In this document: piece by piece, positions 43,118 through 52,084 of the stretch
How positions within the stretch are numbered: the first letter of the stretch is position 1
How the letters are laid out: the number at the start of each line of letters is the position of its first letter
NCBI RefSeq assembly: GCF_018802765.1
Contig: NZ_CP069163.1
Coordinates: 1,426,001 to 1,490,000 of the forward strand
Length of the DNA stretch: 64,000 bases
Direction of reading: 5' to 3'
Origin: Paludibacterium sp. B53371
GTDB taxonomy: Bacteria; Pseudomonadota; Gammaproteobacteria; Burkholderiales; Chromobacteriaceae
Translations under genes and position numbers: made by a program
Notes under the pieces: model-generated
Databases searched by the model: none
Told to the model about the DNA's origin: nothing
The model's input: the letters and a program-made list of their open reading frames with translations, nothing else

Positions 43118-44653
43118 TCATTCGCTCAGGACGCGATTGCGTCCCTGAGTCTTGGCCTGGTACAGCGCCTGGTCTGCGCGTTGCATCAGGCTGGCGGTGC
43201 TGTCGCCCGGGCGCACCAGGCTGACGCCTGCGCTGAAGGTGATGTGCAGGGCGCCGGCGCTGCTGTCGAAGGTGTGGGCGCCGAGTGCCTGGCGGATCCG
43301 CTCCATGGCGCTCACGGCCTGTGGAATCGATGTCTCCGGTAAGAGCAGGCCAAACTCCTCCCCGCCGATGCGGGCGACCAGATCGCCCGGCCGGATCTGT
43401 GTTTGCAGCAGGCTGGCGACCTTGATCAGCACTTCGTCACCGATGGCATGTCCATGCTGGTCGTTGATGGCCTTGAAGTGATCGATATCCAGATACACCA
43501 TGCAGAAAGTCTGCCCATCTCCGGCATATCGCCGCAGCCATTGCGCCAGTACATCCATAAAATGTCGCCGGTTATACAGCGAGGTCAGCGGGTCGGTCTG
43601 CGACAGGCGCTCCAGGGTGGATTTGGCCGATTCCAGCTGCGCGGCGTGGCGATCCAGGGCCGTGACATGTTCGATCTTGTCGACCAGTTCGGATTCCAGT
43701 CGTTGCTGGCGCTGGCGCAGTTTGCCCAGCAGCTGGTTGATCCAGCCAATCGCCGCAACTTCGGTCAGGATGAAGATGGTGACCGCCAGGATGATGCGCT
43801 GTCTTTCGTCGGCGATCGGTTCTTCTACCGCCTGTCTGGGGGTCGATACCGACAGGATCAGCGGATGGTTGGGGTCGTGCATGAAGCTGGTAAAGGTCTC
43901 GCCTTCGGTGTCTTCTAGGTTGCTGATCTGGCCTGCGCTTTGTTGACTGGCGGCCTGCATCAGCAGGCTGTTCTTGATGTTTTTGCCTATCAGGCCGGGT
44001 GAGGCCGGCCAGTGTGCCAGTACGGTGCCATCGGTTCCCGTGAGCTGTATGGCCATGTCGGGGCCGGGGCCGGTCAGGCCCAGGGCGTTGGTCATGCTGT
44101 TCATGTCAAAGGCGACGTAGACAATGTCGATGCCGTGACTCTGGTGTTGCAGGAGGCGGCCGGCAATGACGTTCCATTGCCGGGTCTCGCTGTTGAATAC
44201 CGGGTTGCTGAACGACACGCTGCCCACGGGTTTCTTTCTCAGCCACTGGAAGAATGCTGTCGGTGGCCCCGGGTGCAGGGGGCCGTTGATTTTTTCGCGC
44301 GGGAAGGTGATCTGGTTTTGCCGGTCCAGCACGCGCAGCGTGATCATGCCGTTGGTTTCGTCATGGAATTGTCTGGCCATGGACTGGATCAGCGGATCGG
44401 TGCGCGGGTCGTGGTCAGGGTGGTGTGCCATGATGCTGTCGGCCAGACCAAGTGCCAGTTTGACCTCGCGGGCCAGCTGGTTGACCTGCTGACTGGTTTT
44501 TTGCAGGATGCGCTGCTGATCGATGGCGTTGTCTTGTTCGCTGAAGGTGCGGAACTGATGGACCCATATCCAACCGGCCAGAATGGCCGCGACCGCCAGG
44601 GTGATGGCCAGGAGGTGCAGCAGGCGTTCCGTCAGATGGCGTTTTGCGGCCAT
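43118..44653 (-). CDS. Membrane-bound diguanylate cyclase (GGDEF)
   Basis: A 511-residue inner-membrane enzyme making cyclic di-GMP. Helix 1 (about residues 10-30) and helix 2 (about 285-308) flank a periplasmic sensor resembling a double Cache domain. A coiled segment leads to the GGDEF domain (about 345-511). The active loop is GGEEF, and an inhibitory I-site RPGD lies exactly five residues before it, so product inhibition is likely. The ligand is unknown. It converges on aroG. Confidence 0.92.
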   Translation of the reverse strand: MAAKRHLTERLLHLLAITLAVAAILAGWIWVHQFRTFSEQDNAIDQQRILQKTSQQVNQLAREVKLALGLADSIMAHHPDHDPRTDPLIQSMARQFHDETNGMITLRVLDRQNQITFPREKINGPLHPGPPTAFFQWLRKKPVGSVSFSNPVFNSETRQWNVIAGRLLQHQSHGIDIVYVAFDMNSMTNALGLTGPGPDMAIQLTGTDGTVLAHWPASPGLIGKNIKNSLLMQAASQQSAGQISNLEDTEGETFTSFMHDPNHPLILSVSTPRQAVEEPIADERQRIILAVTIFILTEVAAIGWINQLLGKLRQRQQRLESELVDKIEHVTALDRHAAQLESAKSTLERLSQTDPLTSLYNRRHFMDVLAQWLRRYAGDGQTFCMVYLDIDHFKAINDQHGHAIGDEVLIKVASLLQTQIRPGDLVARIGGEEFGLLLPETSIPQAVSAMERIRQALGAHTFDSSAGALHITFSAGVSLVRPGDSTASLMQRADQALYQAKTQGRNRVLSE

Positions 44654-44744
44654 GGCAACCTTTGCGGCGGCGTAGTGATCCTGATCTTAACTTTAGTCTG
44701 ATGAGGCCTTGCACGAAAAGACATTTCTGAGTCTTTCTGTCGTC

Positions 44745-44780
44745 CTTACCCACAGATATTGTGGATAAGGCTGTGGGAAA
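44745..44780. promoter_or_regulatory. Cluster of three DnaA-box-like 9-mers
   Basis: TGTGGATAA at 44760-44768 is the exact complement of the consensus DnaA box TTATCCACA. TTACCCACA (44746-44754) and TGTGGGAAA (44772-44780) each differ slightly. The first two form an imperfect palindrome CTTACCCACA-N5-TGTGGATAAG. They lie in the gap between the GGDEF gene and the Pro/Ala/Lys-repeat protein gene, not at a recognisable replication origin. Confidence 0.5.
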
Positions 44781-44857
44781 GTGCAGCAAGTGCTTGTCGC
44801 ATCGTTGTGCGGATATGACGATCAAAAAATGCGCATTGAGCGCTGCATCATTGATAT

Positions 44858-44880
44858 ACAGTATAAATTGTTTATACTGT
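44858..44880. promoter_or_regulatory. Perfect 10-bp palindrome over the promoter of the repeat-protein gene
   Basis: ACAGTATAAA and TTTATACTGT flank the spacer TTG. It ends 28 bases before the start codon at 44909 and includes TATACT-like hexamers, so a bound protein would block transcription. It is not a LexA box: the half-sites point the other way. Confidence 0.65.
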
Positions 44881-44908
44881 TATGCACGTTCATGCACAAG
44901 GGTCCGCC

Positions 44909-45622
44909 ATGAAAGATACCAAAGCTGTTGTCGCTGTTGCCAAACCTGTTGCCGCCAAGCCTGCTGCTGCCAAGCCTGCCGTAGCCAAGCCTGCCGTAGC
45001 CAAGCCTGCTGCCGCCAAGCCTGCTGCCGCCAAGCCTGCTGCCGCCAAACCTGCTGCCGCCAAACCTGCTGCCGCCAAACCTGCTGCCGCCAAGCCTGCC
45101 GTTGCCAAGCCTGCCGTTGCCAAGCCTGCCGTTGCCAAGCCTGCTGTTGCCAAGCCTGCTGTTGCCAAGCCTGCTGTTGCCAAGCCTGCTGCCGCCAAGC
45201 CTGCTGTAGCCAAGCCTGCTGTTGCCAAGCCTGCCGTTGCCAAGCCTGCTGTTGCCAAGCCTGCTGCCGCCAAGCCTGTTGCTGCCAAGCCTGTTGCTGC
45301 CAAACCCGCTGTAGCCCAGCCAGTGAGCGCTCCGCAGGTGGTGGCTGCCAAGGTCGTGGCGCCGTTTGAGGACGCCGCTCGCGGCAAGAAGAAAGCCGGC
45401 GGCAAGAAGGCAAAGCTGGTGCGAGACAGCTTTACCATGCCGGAAGGCGAGTACCAGCAGATTCCGCAGTTGAAGCAGCGTGTCTTGTCGCTGGGTCAGG
45501 AAGTGAAGAAAAGCGAGTTGCTGCGGGCCGGGCTGGCAGCGTTGACGGCCTTGTCGGATGCGCAGCTGCTGCAGGCTTTGTCGCGGCTGGAAAAAATCAA
45601 GACGGGTCGTCCGGCCAAGTAG
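44909..45622 (+). CDS. RHH-like protein with a 25-unit Pro-Ala-Lys repeat tail
   Basis: A 237-residue very basic protein. Residues 13-137 are 25 tandem pentapeptides PAVAK/PAAAK/PVAAK, like the tails of histone H1-type bacterial proteins. Residues about 168-237, KLVRDSFTMPEGEYQQIPQLKQRVLSLGQEVKKSELLRAGLAAL...IKTGRPAK, resemble a domain seen at the end of many betaproteobacterial basic proteins, with ribbon-helix-helix character (strand, helix, helix). A nucleoid or DNA-binding role is inferred. AAGGG precedes the ATG at 44909. A perfect palindrome lies just upstream. Confidence 0.8.
   Translation: MKDTKAVVAVAKPVAAKPAAAKPAVAKPAVAKPAAAKPAAAKPAAAKPAAAKPAAAKPAAAKPAVAKPAVAKPAVAKPAVAKPAVAKPAVAKPAAAKPAVAKPAVAKPAVAKPAVAKPAAAKPVAAKPVAAKPAVAQPVSAPQVVAAKVVAPFEDAARGKKKAGGKKAKLVRDSFTMPEGEYQQIPQLKQRVLSLGQEVKKSELLRAGLAALTALSDAQLLQALSRLEKIKTGRPAK
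44945..45319 (+). repeat. 25 tandem 15-base units inside the coding sequence
   Basis: The units follow CCTGCNGNNGCCAAG and encode the pentapeptides. Neighbouring units fall in identical runs (for example six PAAAK then six PAVAK), as expected from slippage or unequal exchange. Copy number is in frame and likely to vary between strains. Confidence 0.92.
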
Positions 45623-45644
45623 TCGGTGTCGGCCATGCCGGTAG

Positions 45645-45675
45645 CGGGCAGTGCCGCAAGGTGCTGCCCGTTTGT
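45645..45675 (+). terminator. Possible terminator after the repeat-protein gene
   Basis: CGGGCAG (45645-45651) pairs with CTGCCCG (45664-45670), then TTTG. The stem is short and the T tract weak. It separates this gene from the convergent one at 45679. Confidence 0.5.
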
Positions 45676-45678
45676 CGT

Positions 45679-45930
45679 TCAGACGGGGGTGTTGCCGGGG
45701 TTCATCAGGGACTTGAGGAGCTGGTCGGTGGCGGCCTGGGCGACGATCTCTTTGCTGCTGTGATCATAGAGCACCGAGCCGATGGCGATCATGCTGAACA
45801 GCTCTTCTTCACTCAGTTTGGGGGCGATCTGTGCCAGGGTGACTGCGTAGAGGGCAGGGATGGCGGCCCATTTGATTTGCTGGCCGGTTTTGGCCTGGAT
45901 CATGAAGCTGAGGATCTGAGAGGCGTTCAT
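45679..45930 (-). CDS. Small protein of unknown function
   Basis: An 83-residue, mainly helical soluble protein: MNASQILSFMIQAKTGQQIKWAAIPALYAVTLAQIAPKLSEEELFSMIAIGSVLYDHSSKEIVAQAATDQLL. It has no signal peptide, and the hydrophobic parts are too short and broken for firm membrane helices. No family is recognised. It is convergent with the repeat-protein gene. Confidence 0.6.
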   Translation of the reverse strand: MNASQILSFMIQAKTGQQIKWAAIPALYAVTLAQIAPKLSEEELFSMIAIGSVLYDHSSKEIVAQAATDQLLKSLMNPGNTPV

Positions 45931-46096
45931 GGCGTACTCGGGAAATCAGTCTGGCTAGACTATCATAATTTTGCCGATCAGTCGGCAGCATTGTGGCCGC
46001 CACGAAGCGATCGTCCTGAGGCAATATGTCGCAGCCAGACCGCCCGGCTTTGCTCTATGCTGTCCTCAGTAGGGGCCTCCCTGCGCCAAGGTTGTG

Positions 46097-46124
46097 ACCC
46101 GTGAGCGTTCGCGGGTTTTTTTTT
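46097..46124 (+). terminator. Strong plus-strand terminator with no gene before it
   Basis: An 8-bp stem (ACCCGTGA with one G-T pair against TTCGCGGGT) is followed by nine T residues. The nearest upstream gene is on the other strand and starts at 45930, so this terminator has no plus-strand coding sequence to serve. The 166 bases before it may encode a small RNA. Confidence 0.75.
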
Positions 46125-46233
46125 GCCTGTCCAATTAGTTTAATGTCTTGCCGGTATCCTTTATCCGTTTGGAATATACTGACGCGATGTGATGATCCTC
46201 GGCGTCTGATGACAATTGGAATAGGGGCTTGAT

Positions 46234-46950
46234 ATGAAGTGCAGTATGTTTGCCGTGTCGCTGGGGGCGGTGCTGGCACTGAGCTCGGCGGCGGCTGTGG
46301 CGGAGGATGTGCCGTCCGGAGACGGGTTTGATTATTATCTGTTGTCCACGCAGTGGGTGCCGGGCTGGTGCCAGGCGGGGAGTGCGGGCAAGAGCAGTGC
46401 CACGCTGGATCAGGCCCAGGCCTGCCGGGCCGATGTGTCGCCCCTGATGTTCCATGGCTTGTGGCCTGAACGCATGGATGGCAGTTATCCGCATGATTGC
46501 CATGTCGTTCCGCCGCTCGATCCGCAACGTCTGACGTTTGCCAATCCGTTCAAGCCCTATCTGGCCAATGCGGTCGAGTTTGTCGATCACGAATGGGGCA
46601 AGCATGCGACCTGTACGCCGTTCTATCAGCCGGGGTCGGAGCAGCGCGATCCTGCCGGTTACTATCGCAAGGTGAATCAGTATTTTGGTGATGCGCTGGC
46701 GCGCTTCCGGCAGATTAAGGTGCCGCAGCTGGATACGGTCAGTGATATCGTGGCCATCAAGCAGAAGTTTGCCGAGCTGAATCCGCAGTATCCGGCGGCC
46801 AGTCAGTTTGCGACCTGCGATAAGGATGCGCAGCAGAATAAATATCTGAGTGGTGTCTGGCTGTGTGTCGACAAGGGGCTCAATGCCATGGCTTGTCCGG
46901 CCGGGTTGACCCGCTACGAGAATTGCCAGGGTGCGGTAATGACGCGCTGA
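46234..46950 (+). CDS. rna: Ribonuclease T2 family, exported (RNase I)
   Basis: A 238-residue periplasmic RNase that cleaves RNA without base preference through 2',3'-cyclic intermediates. A signal peptide of 23 residues ends AVA. Both catalytic segments are intact: FHGLWPE with His74 (CAS-1) and DHEWGKHATC with His119, Glu120 and His124 (CAS-2). Several cysteines could form the usual disulfides. GGGG lies upstream of ATG. The gene has its own terminator. Confidence 0.92.
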   Translation: MKCSMFAVSLGAVLALSSAAAVAEDVPSGDGFDYYLLSTQWVPGWCQAGSAGKSSATLDQAQACRADVSPLMFHGLWPERMDGSYPHDCHVVPPLDPQRLTFANPFKPYLANAVEFVDHEWGKHATCTPFYQPGSEQRDPAGYYRKVNQYFGDALARFRQIKVPQLDTVSDIVAIKQKFAELNPQYPAASQFATCDKDAQQNKYLSGVWLCVDKGLNAMACPAGLTRYENCQGAVMTR

Positions 46951-46985
46951 CCTGGCCGCGGTGGCGCAGTTCAGTGCGCACATGA

Positions 46986-47014
46986 AAAACGGCAGCCTGG
47001 GCTGCCGTTTTGTT
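46986..47014 (+). terminator. Terminator of the RNase T2 gene
   Basis: AAAACGGCAGC/GCTGCCGTTTT pairs over CTGG, followed by GTTTGTT. A-rich flanks suggest it may act on both strands and serve the convergent gene at 47029 as well. Confidence 0.85.
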
Positions 47015-47028
47015 TGTTGTGGGATGTG

Positions 47029-47358
47029 TCAGGACGTTCGCTCCAGGCCGAGAAAGCGCAGTCGTTCGTAGCCGGCGTCCGTCAGGACCAGGAAGCGGGC
47101 ATTGTGGGTTTCGATCCAGCCCTTTTCGAACAGTGAGCTCATGGCTTGTTCCATGTGCTGAACCTGCGGGCTCAGGCGGCGCAGGCGCGGCGAGAACATG
47201 ACGGCGCCGACCGGCTGCCAGGCTTTGGCGTTTTGCTGGGCAAAGATTTCGAACAGAAAGTGCTCGGCGGCGGCCAGTTCTTCCGGTGACAAAGTGGGCA
47301 GGGGTTCGGGGTCGGGACCGAAAATCCTGTCCGAAAGGCGTTTCAACAGAGCGCGCAT
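47029..47358 (-). CDS. Small protein of unknown function
   Basis: A 109-residue soluble protein. The N-terminus is basic (MRALLKRLSDRIFGPDPEPLP), then helical (SPEELAAAEHFLFEIFAQQNA). The C-terminal half, QVQHMEQAMSSLFEKGWIETHNARFLVLTDAGYERLRFLG, looks like a winged-helix fragment. No family is recognised. It converges on the RNase T2 gene. Confidence 0.62.
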   Translation of the reverse strand: MRALLKRLSDRIFGPDPEPLPTLSPEELAAAEHFLFEIFAQQNAKAWQPVGAVMFSPRLRRLSPQVQHMEQAMSSLFEKGWIETHNARFLVLTDAGYERLRFLGLERTS

Positions 47359-47448
47359 GGGCTGCTATCCAGGGGGTAGTTCAGTATCGTCTCACTATGG
47401 CACAAAGCGCCTGCGGACGGTTTGATGCATCTCAGCCGGGGCCGCAAC

Positions 47449-47643
47449 TCAGAACTGCAGTTTCTTGCAGGACGGGCAGCGAAACATCTGGCCGGCAATG
47501 GTGGTTTCGCCGCGCAGGCCACGGTGCGAGCAGTGGCTGCAGGTGCGCTGTTCGGCATCCAGGTGTTGCTGTCGCGGATCTTTTTTGCCCCACGAGGCCG
47601 GGGTGATCAGTCTTCTCTGGACGCTGCTGCGTTGGGTGCTCAT
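47449..47643 (-). CDS. Small zinc-ribbon-like protein
   Basis: A 64-residue basic protein starting MSTQRSSVQRRLITPASWGKKD. Two cysteine pairs, CSHC and CPSC, spaced by 19 residues suggest a zinc ribbon. The start at 47643 has GGAG five bases upstream; the frame is open further upstream without such a site. The target is unknown; RNA, DNA or protein binding are all possible. Confidence 0.6.
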   Translation of the reverse strand: MSTQRSSVQRRLITPASWGKKDPRQQHLDAEQRTCSHCSHRGLRGETTIAGQMFRCPSCKKLQF

Positions 47644-47782
47644 GTTGTCTCCGATTGCCTGAGCCAGGAGGTCGACCGGCAGGTTGTCTGTCGGTCGGCG
47701 TGGCGGGAAGTGCGTCAAGTTAGCAGGGGTAGGCGGAATTGACAACGGGATATTGCGAATAAAATCGATTATTTTTAATGAC

Positions 47783-47816
47783 AAATAAAAAGCCCGCCAT
47801 GTCGGGCATGGCGGGC
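47783..47816 (-). terminator. Terminator of the 47822 gene
   Basis: Perfect 10-bp arms GCCCGCCATG/CATGGCGGGC, followed on the minus strand by TTTTTATTT. Confidence 0.9.
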
Positions 47817-47821
47817 CGTAT

Positions 47822-48073
47822 TCAGGCCTTCTGATGTTGCAGCAAGCCGATCTGGAGCAGGAAGGCTTCCGCCTGGCGGTAGGTCTCCATGTCCAGGTCT
47901 TCCAGAATCGTATGGGCCAGGCTCAGGTAGATGGCCTGGCGTTCAGCACTGCTTTTGCCGGCATAGTGGCTGGTCAGTTTGTCCATGGCCGTTCTGGCCA
48001 GGGCCAGGTCCTGCTGCAGCGTGGCTTTGCGGACTGTAGCCGGAAACTCGAGCAGCCAGCGTTCCATTTGCAT
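47822..48073 (-). CDS. Small helical protein of unknown function
   Basis: An 83-residue protein starting MQMERWLLEFPATVRKATLQQDL, almost entirely helical and amphipathic, ending with an LLQIGLLQHQKA tail. GAGGAGGG upstream of the ATG at 48073 is the strongest ribosome site in this area; an ATG at 48112 has none. No family is recognised. It has its own terminator. Confidence 0.6.
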   Translation of the reverse strand: MQMERWLLEFPATVRKATLQQDLALARTAMDKLTSHYAGKSSAERQAIYLSLAHTILEDLDMETYRQAEAFLLQIGLLQHQKA

Positions 48074-48186
48074 GTTGCGGCCCTCCTCTTGTTGCGGTCG
48101 TGCGCCATCCATTCGTCATGGATCTGGATTCACTATAGCGCAAAGAGGCAGGGCCGGGTTCGTCACGCGCTCCCGGCCAGCGATTT

Positions 48187-49896
48187 TTACGGCCAGAGTT
48201 TGCGGTATTCGTTCAGCAAGCTCTGGTGCAGGCGGCTGTGTTCCACGTTGGCGCCCAGTTCCTGCAGGCCGAAGAAGCGGGTCTCGCCGTTCAGCAGTTG
48301 TTTCGCCTGCGCCACAGTGTCGTGGCCGTACAGCAGGGTCAGGCTGTGTTCGGCATCGCCCTGCAGGTCGAGCAGCGCCGCCAGGGCGCGGTAAACCTTG
48401 TGACGGGCCGGCGTCATGTGGCCGAGGTGGCGGATCCAGTCGCAGCCTTCGCGGATGCCGTCTTCGTCGCCCAGCGCCAGGGCCAGCAGGGTTTTCAGCT
48501 CGCCGACGCGCAGTTCCTTCCAGGGGCTGTCGGCATCGGCGGCCACGCCGATCAGCGCCGGCACGGGGCGTAGGTCGTCCAGGCCATGCTCTTCCAGCAG
48601 CTCGAGCAGTGTCCGGCATTCGTCATTGTCGAGCGACGGCAGGCGCAGCAGGTAGGGGCGCAGCTGGTTGCCGACGCTGTTGTTTTCCCATTCCAGCTCT
48701 TCCAGCGGGTAGATCTCGGACATGCCCGGCACCAGGATGCGGCAGGCGTAGACACCGAGATGCTCGAAATCGGCGACGTAGATGTCGAAGCCGGCCTGCT
48801 GGATGCAGTTGCAGATCCAGGCATAGTCGTCGGCGGTGGTCTGGCTGAAGTTCCAGTCGCAGAAGGTGAAGTCCGGCGTGTCACTGAAATAGCGCCAGGC
48901 GATCACGCCGCTGGAATCGACAAAGTGGATTTCCAGGTTTTGCGGGTCGGCGACTTCGTCCATGTCGAAGCCCGGCTCGGGGAAGCCGTCCAGTTGTGCC
49001 AGGGCACGTCCTTGCAGCAGTTCGGTCAGCGCCCGCTCCAGGGCGATCTCGAAGCGCGGGTGGGCGCCGAAGCTGGCGAAGACGCCCTGGTCGCGCGGGT
49101 TGAGCATGGTGACGCACATGACCGGGAATTCGCCGCCCAGCGAGGCATCCTTGACCAGGATGCCAAAGCCGGCATCACGCAGCCCCTGAATGCCGGCCGC
49201 GATCTTCGGGTAGCGGTCGATGACGGCCTGCGGCACGTCCGGCAGGCACAGGCCTTCGCGCAGGACCTTGAATTTGACATGGCGTTCGAGAATTTCCGAC
49301 AGCGCCTGGGTGCGGGCTTCCGGCGCGGTGTTGCCGGCGGCCATGCCGTTGCTGACATACAGGTTGCCGATGATGTTGATCGGGAACCAGGTGGTTTCAC
49401 CATCGCGCAGGCGCACATAGGGCAGGGTGCAGATACCGCGCTCGTGGTTGCCGGAGTTCAGCTCCACCAGTGCGGAGGCCGGAATGCTGCCTTCCGGGTT
49501 GTACAGCGCCTGCAGGGTCTCGTTGAGCAACCCCTGCGGCCAGGTATCGCCGTCGTCGAGGGCAAACCAGCGCTCCTGCGGGAAGAAGACATGCGGCCGG
49601 TTGGCGATCTCCCTGCCCAGGTAGTAGTGCGACCAGAAGTAATTGTTGCTGACGCGCTCGAAGAACTCGCCCAGGGCGCTGGCCCGGGCGGCCAGTTCGC
49701 TGGCGCCCTTGCCGTTGACGTAGATCAGCGGGCAGTGCTTGTTGGCCAGATGCACCGACCAGACGTTATCTACCGAGTTGAGCCAGAGTTGCTCTTCCAC
49801 CTCCAGCCCGAGCGCTGCCAGCTGGCCTTGCAGGCGCGCGATCGTGGTTTCGAGTGCGGCGTCCTTGCCCGGGATGAAGTGTTCGCTTTGTGACAT
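48187..49896 (-). CDS. ycaO: YcaO protein (ATP-dependent cyclodehydratase-like)
   Basis: A 569-residue stand-alone YcaO-family protein, near the 586 residues of E. coli YcaO. The ATP-binding core is in the first 400 residues (RASALGEFFERVSNNYF; APEARTQALSEILERHVKF). The C-terminal part is TPR-like. YcaO proteins activate amide backbones with ATP to make azolines, thioamides or amidines. The E. coli protein has been linked to RimO-dependent methylthiolation of ribosomal protein S12, and its true reaction is unsettled. It lies 22 bases after ygiQ on the same strand. Confidence 0.92.
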   Translation of the reverse strand: MSQSEHFIPGKDAALETTIARLQGQLAALGLEVEEQLWLNSVDNVWSVHLANKHCPLIYVNGKGASELAARASALGEFFERVSNNYFWSHYYLGREIANRPHVFFPQERWFALDDGDTWPQGLLNETLQALYNPEGSIPASALVELNSGNHERGICTLPYVRLRDGETTWFPINIIGNLYVSNGMAAGNTAPEARTQALSEILERHVKFKVLREGLCLPDVPQAVIDRYPKIAAGIQGLRDAGFGILVKDASLGGEFPVMCVTMLNPRDQGVFASFGAHPRFEIALERALTELLQGRALAQLDGFPEPGFDMDEVADPQNLEIHFVDSSGVIAWRYFSDTPDFTFCDWNFSQTTADDYAWICNCIQQAGFDIYVADFEHLGVYACRILVPGMSEIYPLEELEWENNSVGNQLRPYLLRLPSLDNDECRTLLELLEEHGLDDLRPVPALIGVAADADSPWKELRVGELKTLLALALGDEDGIREGCDWIRHLGHMTPARHKVYRALAALLDLQGDAEHSLTLLYGHDTVAQAKQLLNGETRFFGLQELGANVEHSRLHQSLLNEYRKLWP

Positions 49897-49918
49897 GTCA
49901 GGTTCTTTGCTGAGTAAG

Positions 49919-52084
49919 TTAACGACGGCCCTTGCCTTGCGGTTTGCGTGCCGGTACGCGCGGCTCGCCGCTGTGTTTGGTGTGCGCCGGATTGAAGCGC
50001 CCGTTGCGCTCGTTGCGGCCTTCGGCCGGCTGACGCGGCGGAATCAGGTGTTGCTTGCTGTAGCCGATCAGGTCTTCGCGCCCCATGTTGTACAGCGCCT
50101 CGCGCAGCATCGGCCAGTTGTTCGGGTCGTGATAGCGCAAGAAGGCCTTGTGCAGTTTGCGGCGGTAGGCGTCGCGCACCACGTCGACCTTTTCCGAGCT
50201 GCGGCCGAGTTTTTTCAGCGGATTGCGGCCGGTGTGCCACATGGTGGTGGCCAGCGCCATCGGCGTCGGCACGAAGGCCTGCACCTGGTCGAGGCGGAAG
50301 TTGTGCCGCTTGAGCCACAGCGCCAGGTTGACCATGTCTTCATCGGTGGTGCCCGGGTGGGCAGCGATGAAGTAGGGAATCAGGTACTGCTCCTTGCCGG
50401 CCTGACGCGAGAAGCGCTCGAACAGTTCCTTGAACTTCTCGTAGGCGCCCATGCCCGGCTTCATCATTTTCGACAGCGGGCCTTCCTCGGTGTGTTCCGG
50501 GGCAATCTTCAGGTAGCCGCCGACATGGTGGGTGACCAGTTCCTTGATGTACTCGGGCGAGCGGACCGCCAGGTCATAGCGCAGGCCGGAGCCGATGCTG
50601 ATTTTCTTGACCCCGGGCAGGGCACGCGCCTTGCGGTAGAGCTCGATCAGCGAGCTGTGGTCGGTGTTGAGGTTGTCGCAGATGTCCGGATAGACGCAAC
50701 TGAGCCGGCGACAGGAGGTCTCGATTTTCTTGTCCTTGCAGGCCAGCCGGTACATGTTGGCGGTCGGCCCGCCCAGGTCGGTGATATGGCCGGTAAAGCC
50801 GTCGGTCTTGTCGCGGATCTCCTCGATCTCGCGCAGGATCGATTCATGCGAGCGGCTCTGGATGATGCGGCCCTCGTGTTCGGTGATGGAGCAGAAGCTG
50901 CAACCGCCGAAACAGCCGCGCATGATGTTGACCGAGAAGCGGATCATCTCCCAGGCGGGAATGCGGGCGCCCTGATAAGCCGGATGCGGGTTGCGTGCAT
51001 AGTGCAGCCCGTAGACGTAGTCCATTTCTTCGGTGGTGAGCGGAATCGGCGGCGGGTTGAGCCAGACGTCGCGTTCGCCATGCAGCTGCACCAGGGCACG
51101 GGCGTTGCCGGGGTTGGACTCCAGGTGCAGGGTGCGGCTGGCGTGGGCATACAGTACCGGGTCATAGGCCACGGCCTCATAGGCAGGCAGGCGCACCACG
51201 GTACGGCTGCGGGCTTCGCGGCGCGCGGCGACCCGTTCCTGCAGATTCATGAAACGGACCGGCTGTACGCCGCTGGCGGCGGCTTCGCCGGCTTCCGGCT
51301 TGGCCGGTTCCATCTCGTACGGGTTCTTGTGGGCATCGATCACGCCGGGGACGTCGACGGTGGTGGAGTCGATCTCCTGCCACGCCTCGTCCGGACGCCA
51401 GCCGTGCGGCACCATGAAGGCAGTGCCACGGATATCCCGCATTTCCGACAGCTTTTCGCCACGTCCGGCACGGTGGGCGATCTCGACAATGGCGCGCTCG
51501 GCGTTGCCGTAGACCAGCAGGTCGGCCTTGGAGGTGACCAGCACCGACTGGCGCACCTTGTCGCTCCAGTAGTCGAAGTGGGCGATGCGGCGCAGGCTGG
51601 CTTCGATGCTGCCGATCAGCACGCCGATGCCGGGATAGGCTTCACGGCAGCGCTGGGCGTAGACGCTGACGGCCCGGTCCGGTCGCTTGTCCGGGGCGCC
51701 ATGCGGCGTGTAGGCATCGTCCGAGCGCGGTTTGCGGTCGGCGGTGTAGCGGTTGATCATCGAGTCCATATTGCCCGAGGTGACGCCGAAGAACAGGTTC
51801 GGCTTGCCGAGCTGGCGGAAATCGCTGGCGCTGTGCCAGTCCGGCTGGGCAATGATGCCGACACGGAAACCCTGGGCCTCCAGCAGGCGGCCAATCAGGG
51901 CGGCACCAAAGCTGGGGTGGTCGATATAGGCATCACCGGATACCAGGATGATGTCGCAACTGTCCCAGCCGAGCTGGTCCATTTCGGCACGGCTCATCGG
52001 CAGGAACGGGGCGGTGCCGAAGCGCTCGGCCCAGTATTTGCGATAGGAAAAAATCGGCTTGGGGGTGGCTTGTACTTGCGTCAT
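49919..52084 (-). CDS. ygiQ: YgiQ family radical SAM protein (UPF0313)
   Basis: A 721-residue radical SAM enzyme of unknown reaction. Order: an N-terminal B12-binding-like domain ([31 protein letters not shown]), the radical SAM core with [10 protein letters not shown] and its follow-on segments, and a basic C-terminal tail ([11 protein letters not shown]). Start at 52084 ([10 protein letters not shown]). It is immediately upstream of ycaO, 22 bases apart, strongly suggesting cotranscription. Confidence 0.93.
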   Translation of the reverse strand: MTQVQATPKPIFSYRKYWAERFGTAPFLPMSRAEMDQLGWDSCDIILVSGDAYIDHPSFGAALIGRLLEAQGFRVGIIAQPDWHSASDFRQLGKPNLFFGVTSGNMDSMINRYTADRKPRSDDAYTPHGAPDKRPDRAVSVYAQRCREAYPGIGVLIGSIEASLRRIAHFDYWSDKVRQSVLVTSKADLLVYGNAERAIVEIAHRAGRGEKLSEMRDIRGTAFMVPHGWRPDEAWQEIDSTTVDVPGVIDAHKNPYEMEPAKPEAGEAAASGVQPVRFMNLQERVAARREARSRTVVRLPAYEAVAYDPVLYAHASRTLHLESNPGNARALVQLHGERDVWLNPPPIPLTTEEMDYVYGLHYARNPHPAYQGARIPAWEMIRFSVNIMRGCFGGCSFCSITEHEGRIIQSRSHESILREIEEIRDKTDGFTGHITDLGGPTANMYRLACKDKKIETSCRRLSCVYPDICDNLNTDHSSLIELYRKARALPGVKKISIGSGLRYDLAVRSPEYIKELVTHHVGGYLKIAPEHTEEGPLSKMMKPGMGAYEKFKELFERFSRQAGKEQYLIPYFIAAHPGTTDEDMVNLALWLKRHNFRLDQVQAFVPTPMALATTMWHTGRNPLKKLGRSSEKVDVVRDAYRRKLHKAFLRYHDPNNWPMLREALYNMGREDLIGYSKQHLIPPRQPAEGRNERNGRFNPAHTKHSGEPRVPARKPQGKGRR

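Noticed and set aside
44858-44880. LexA (SOS) box
   Set aside because: The half-sites are ACAG...CTGT, the reverse of the CTGT-N8-ACAG arrangement, and spacing does not fit.
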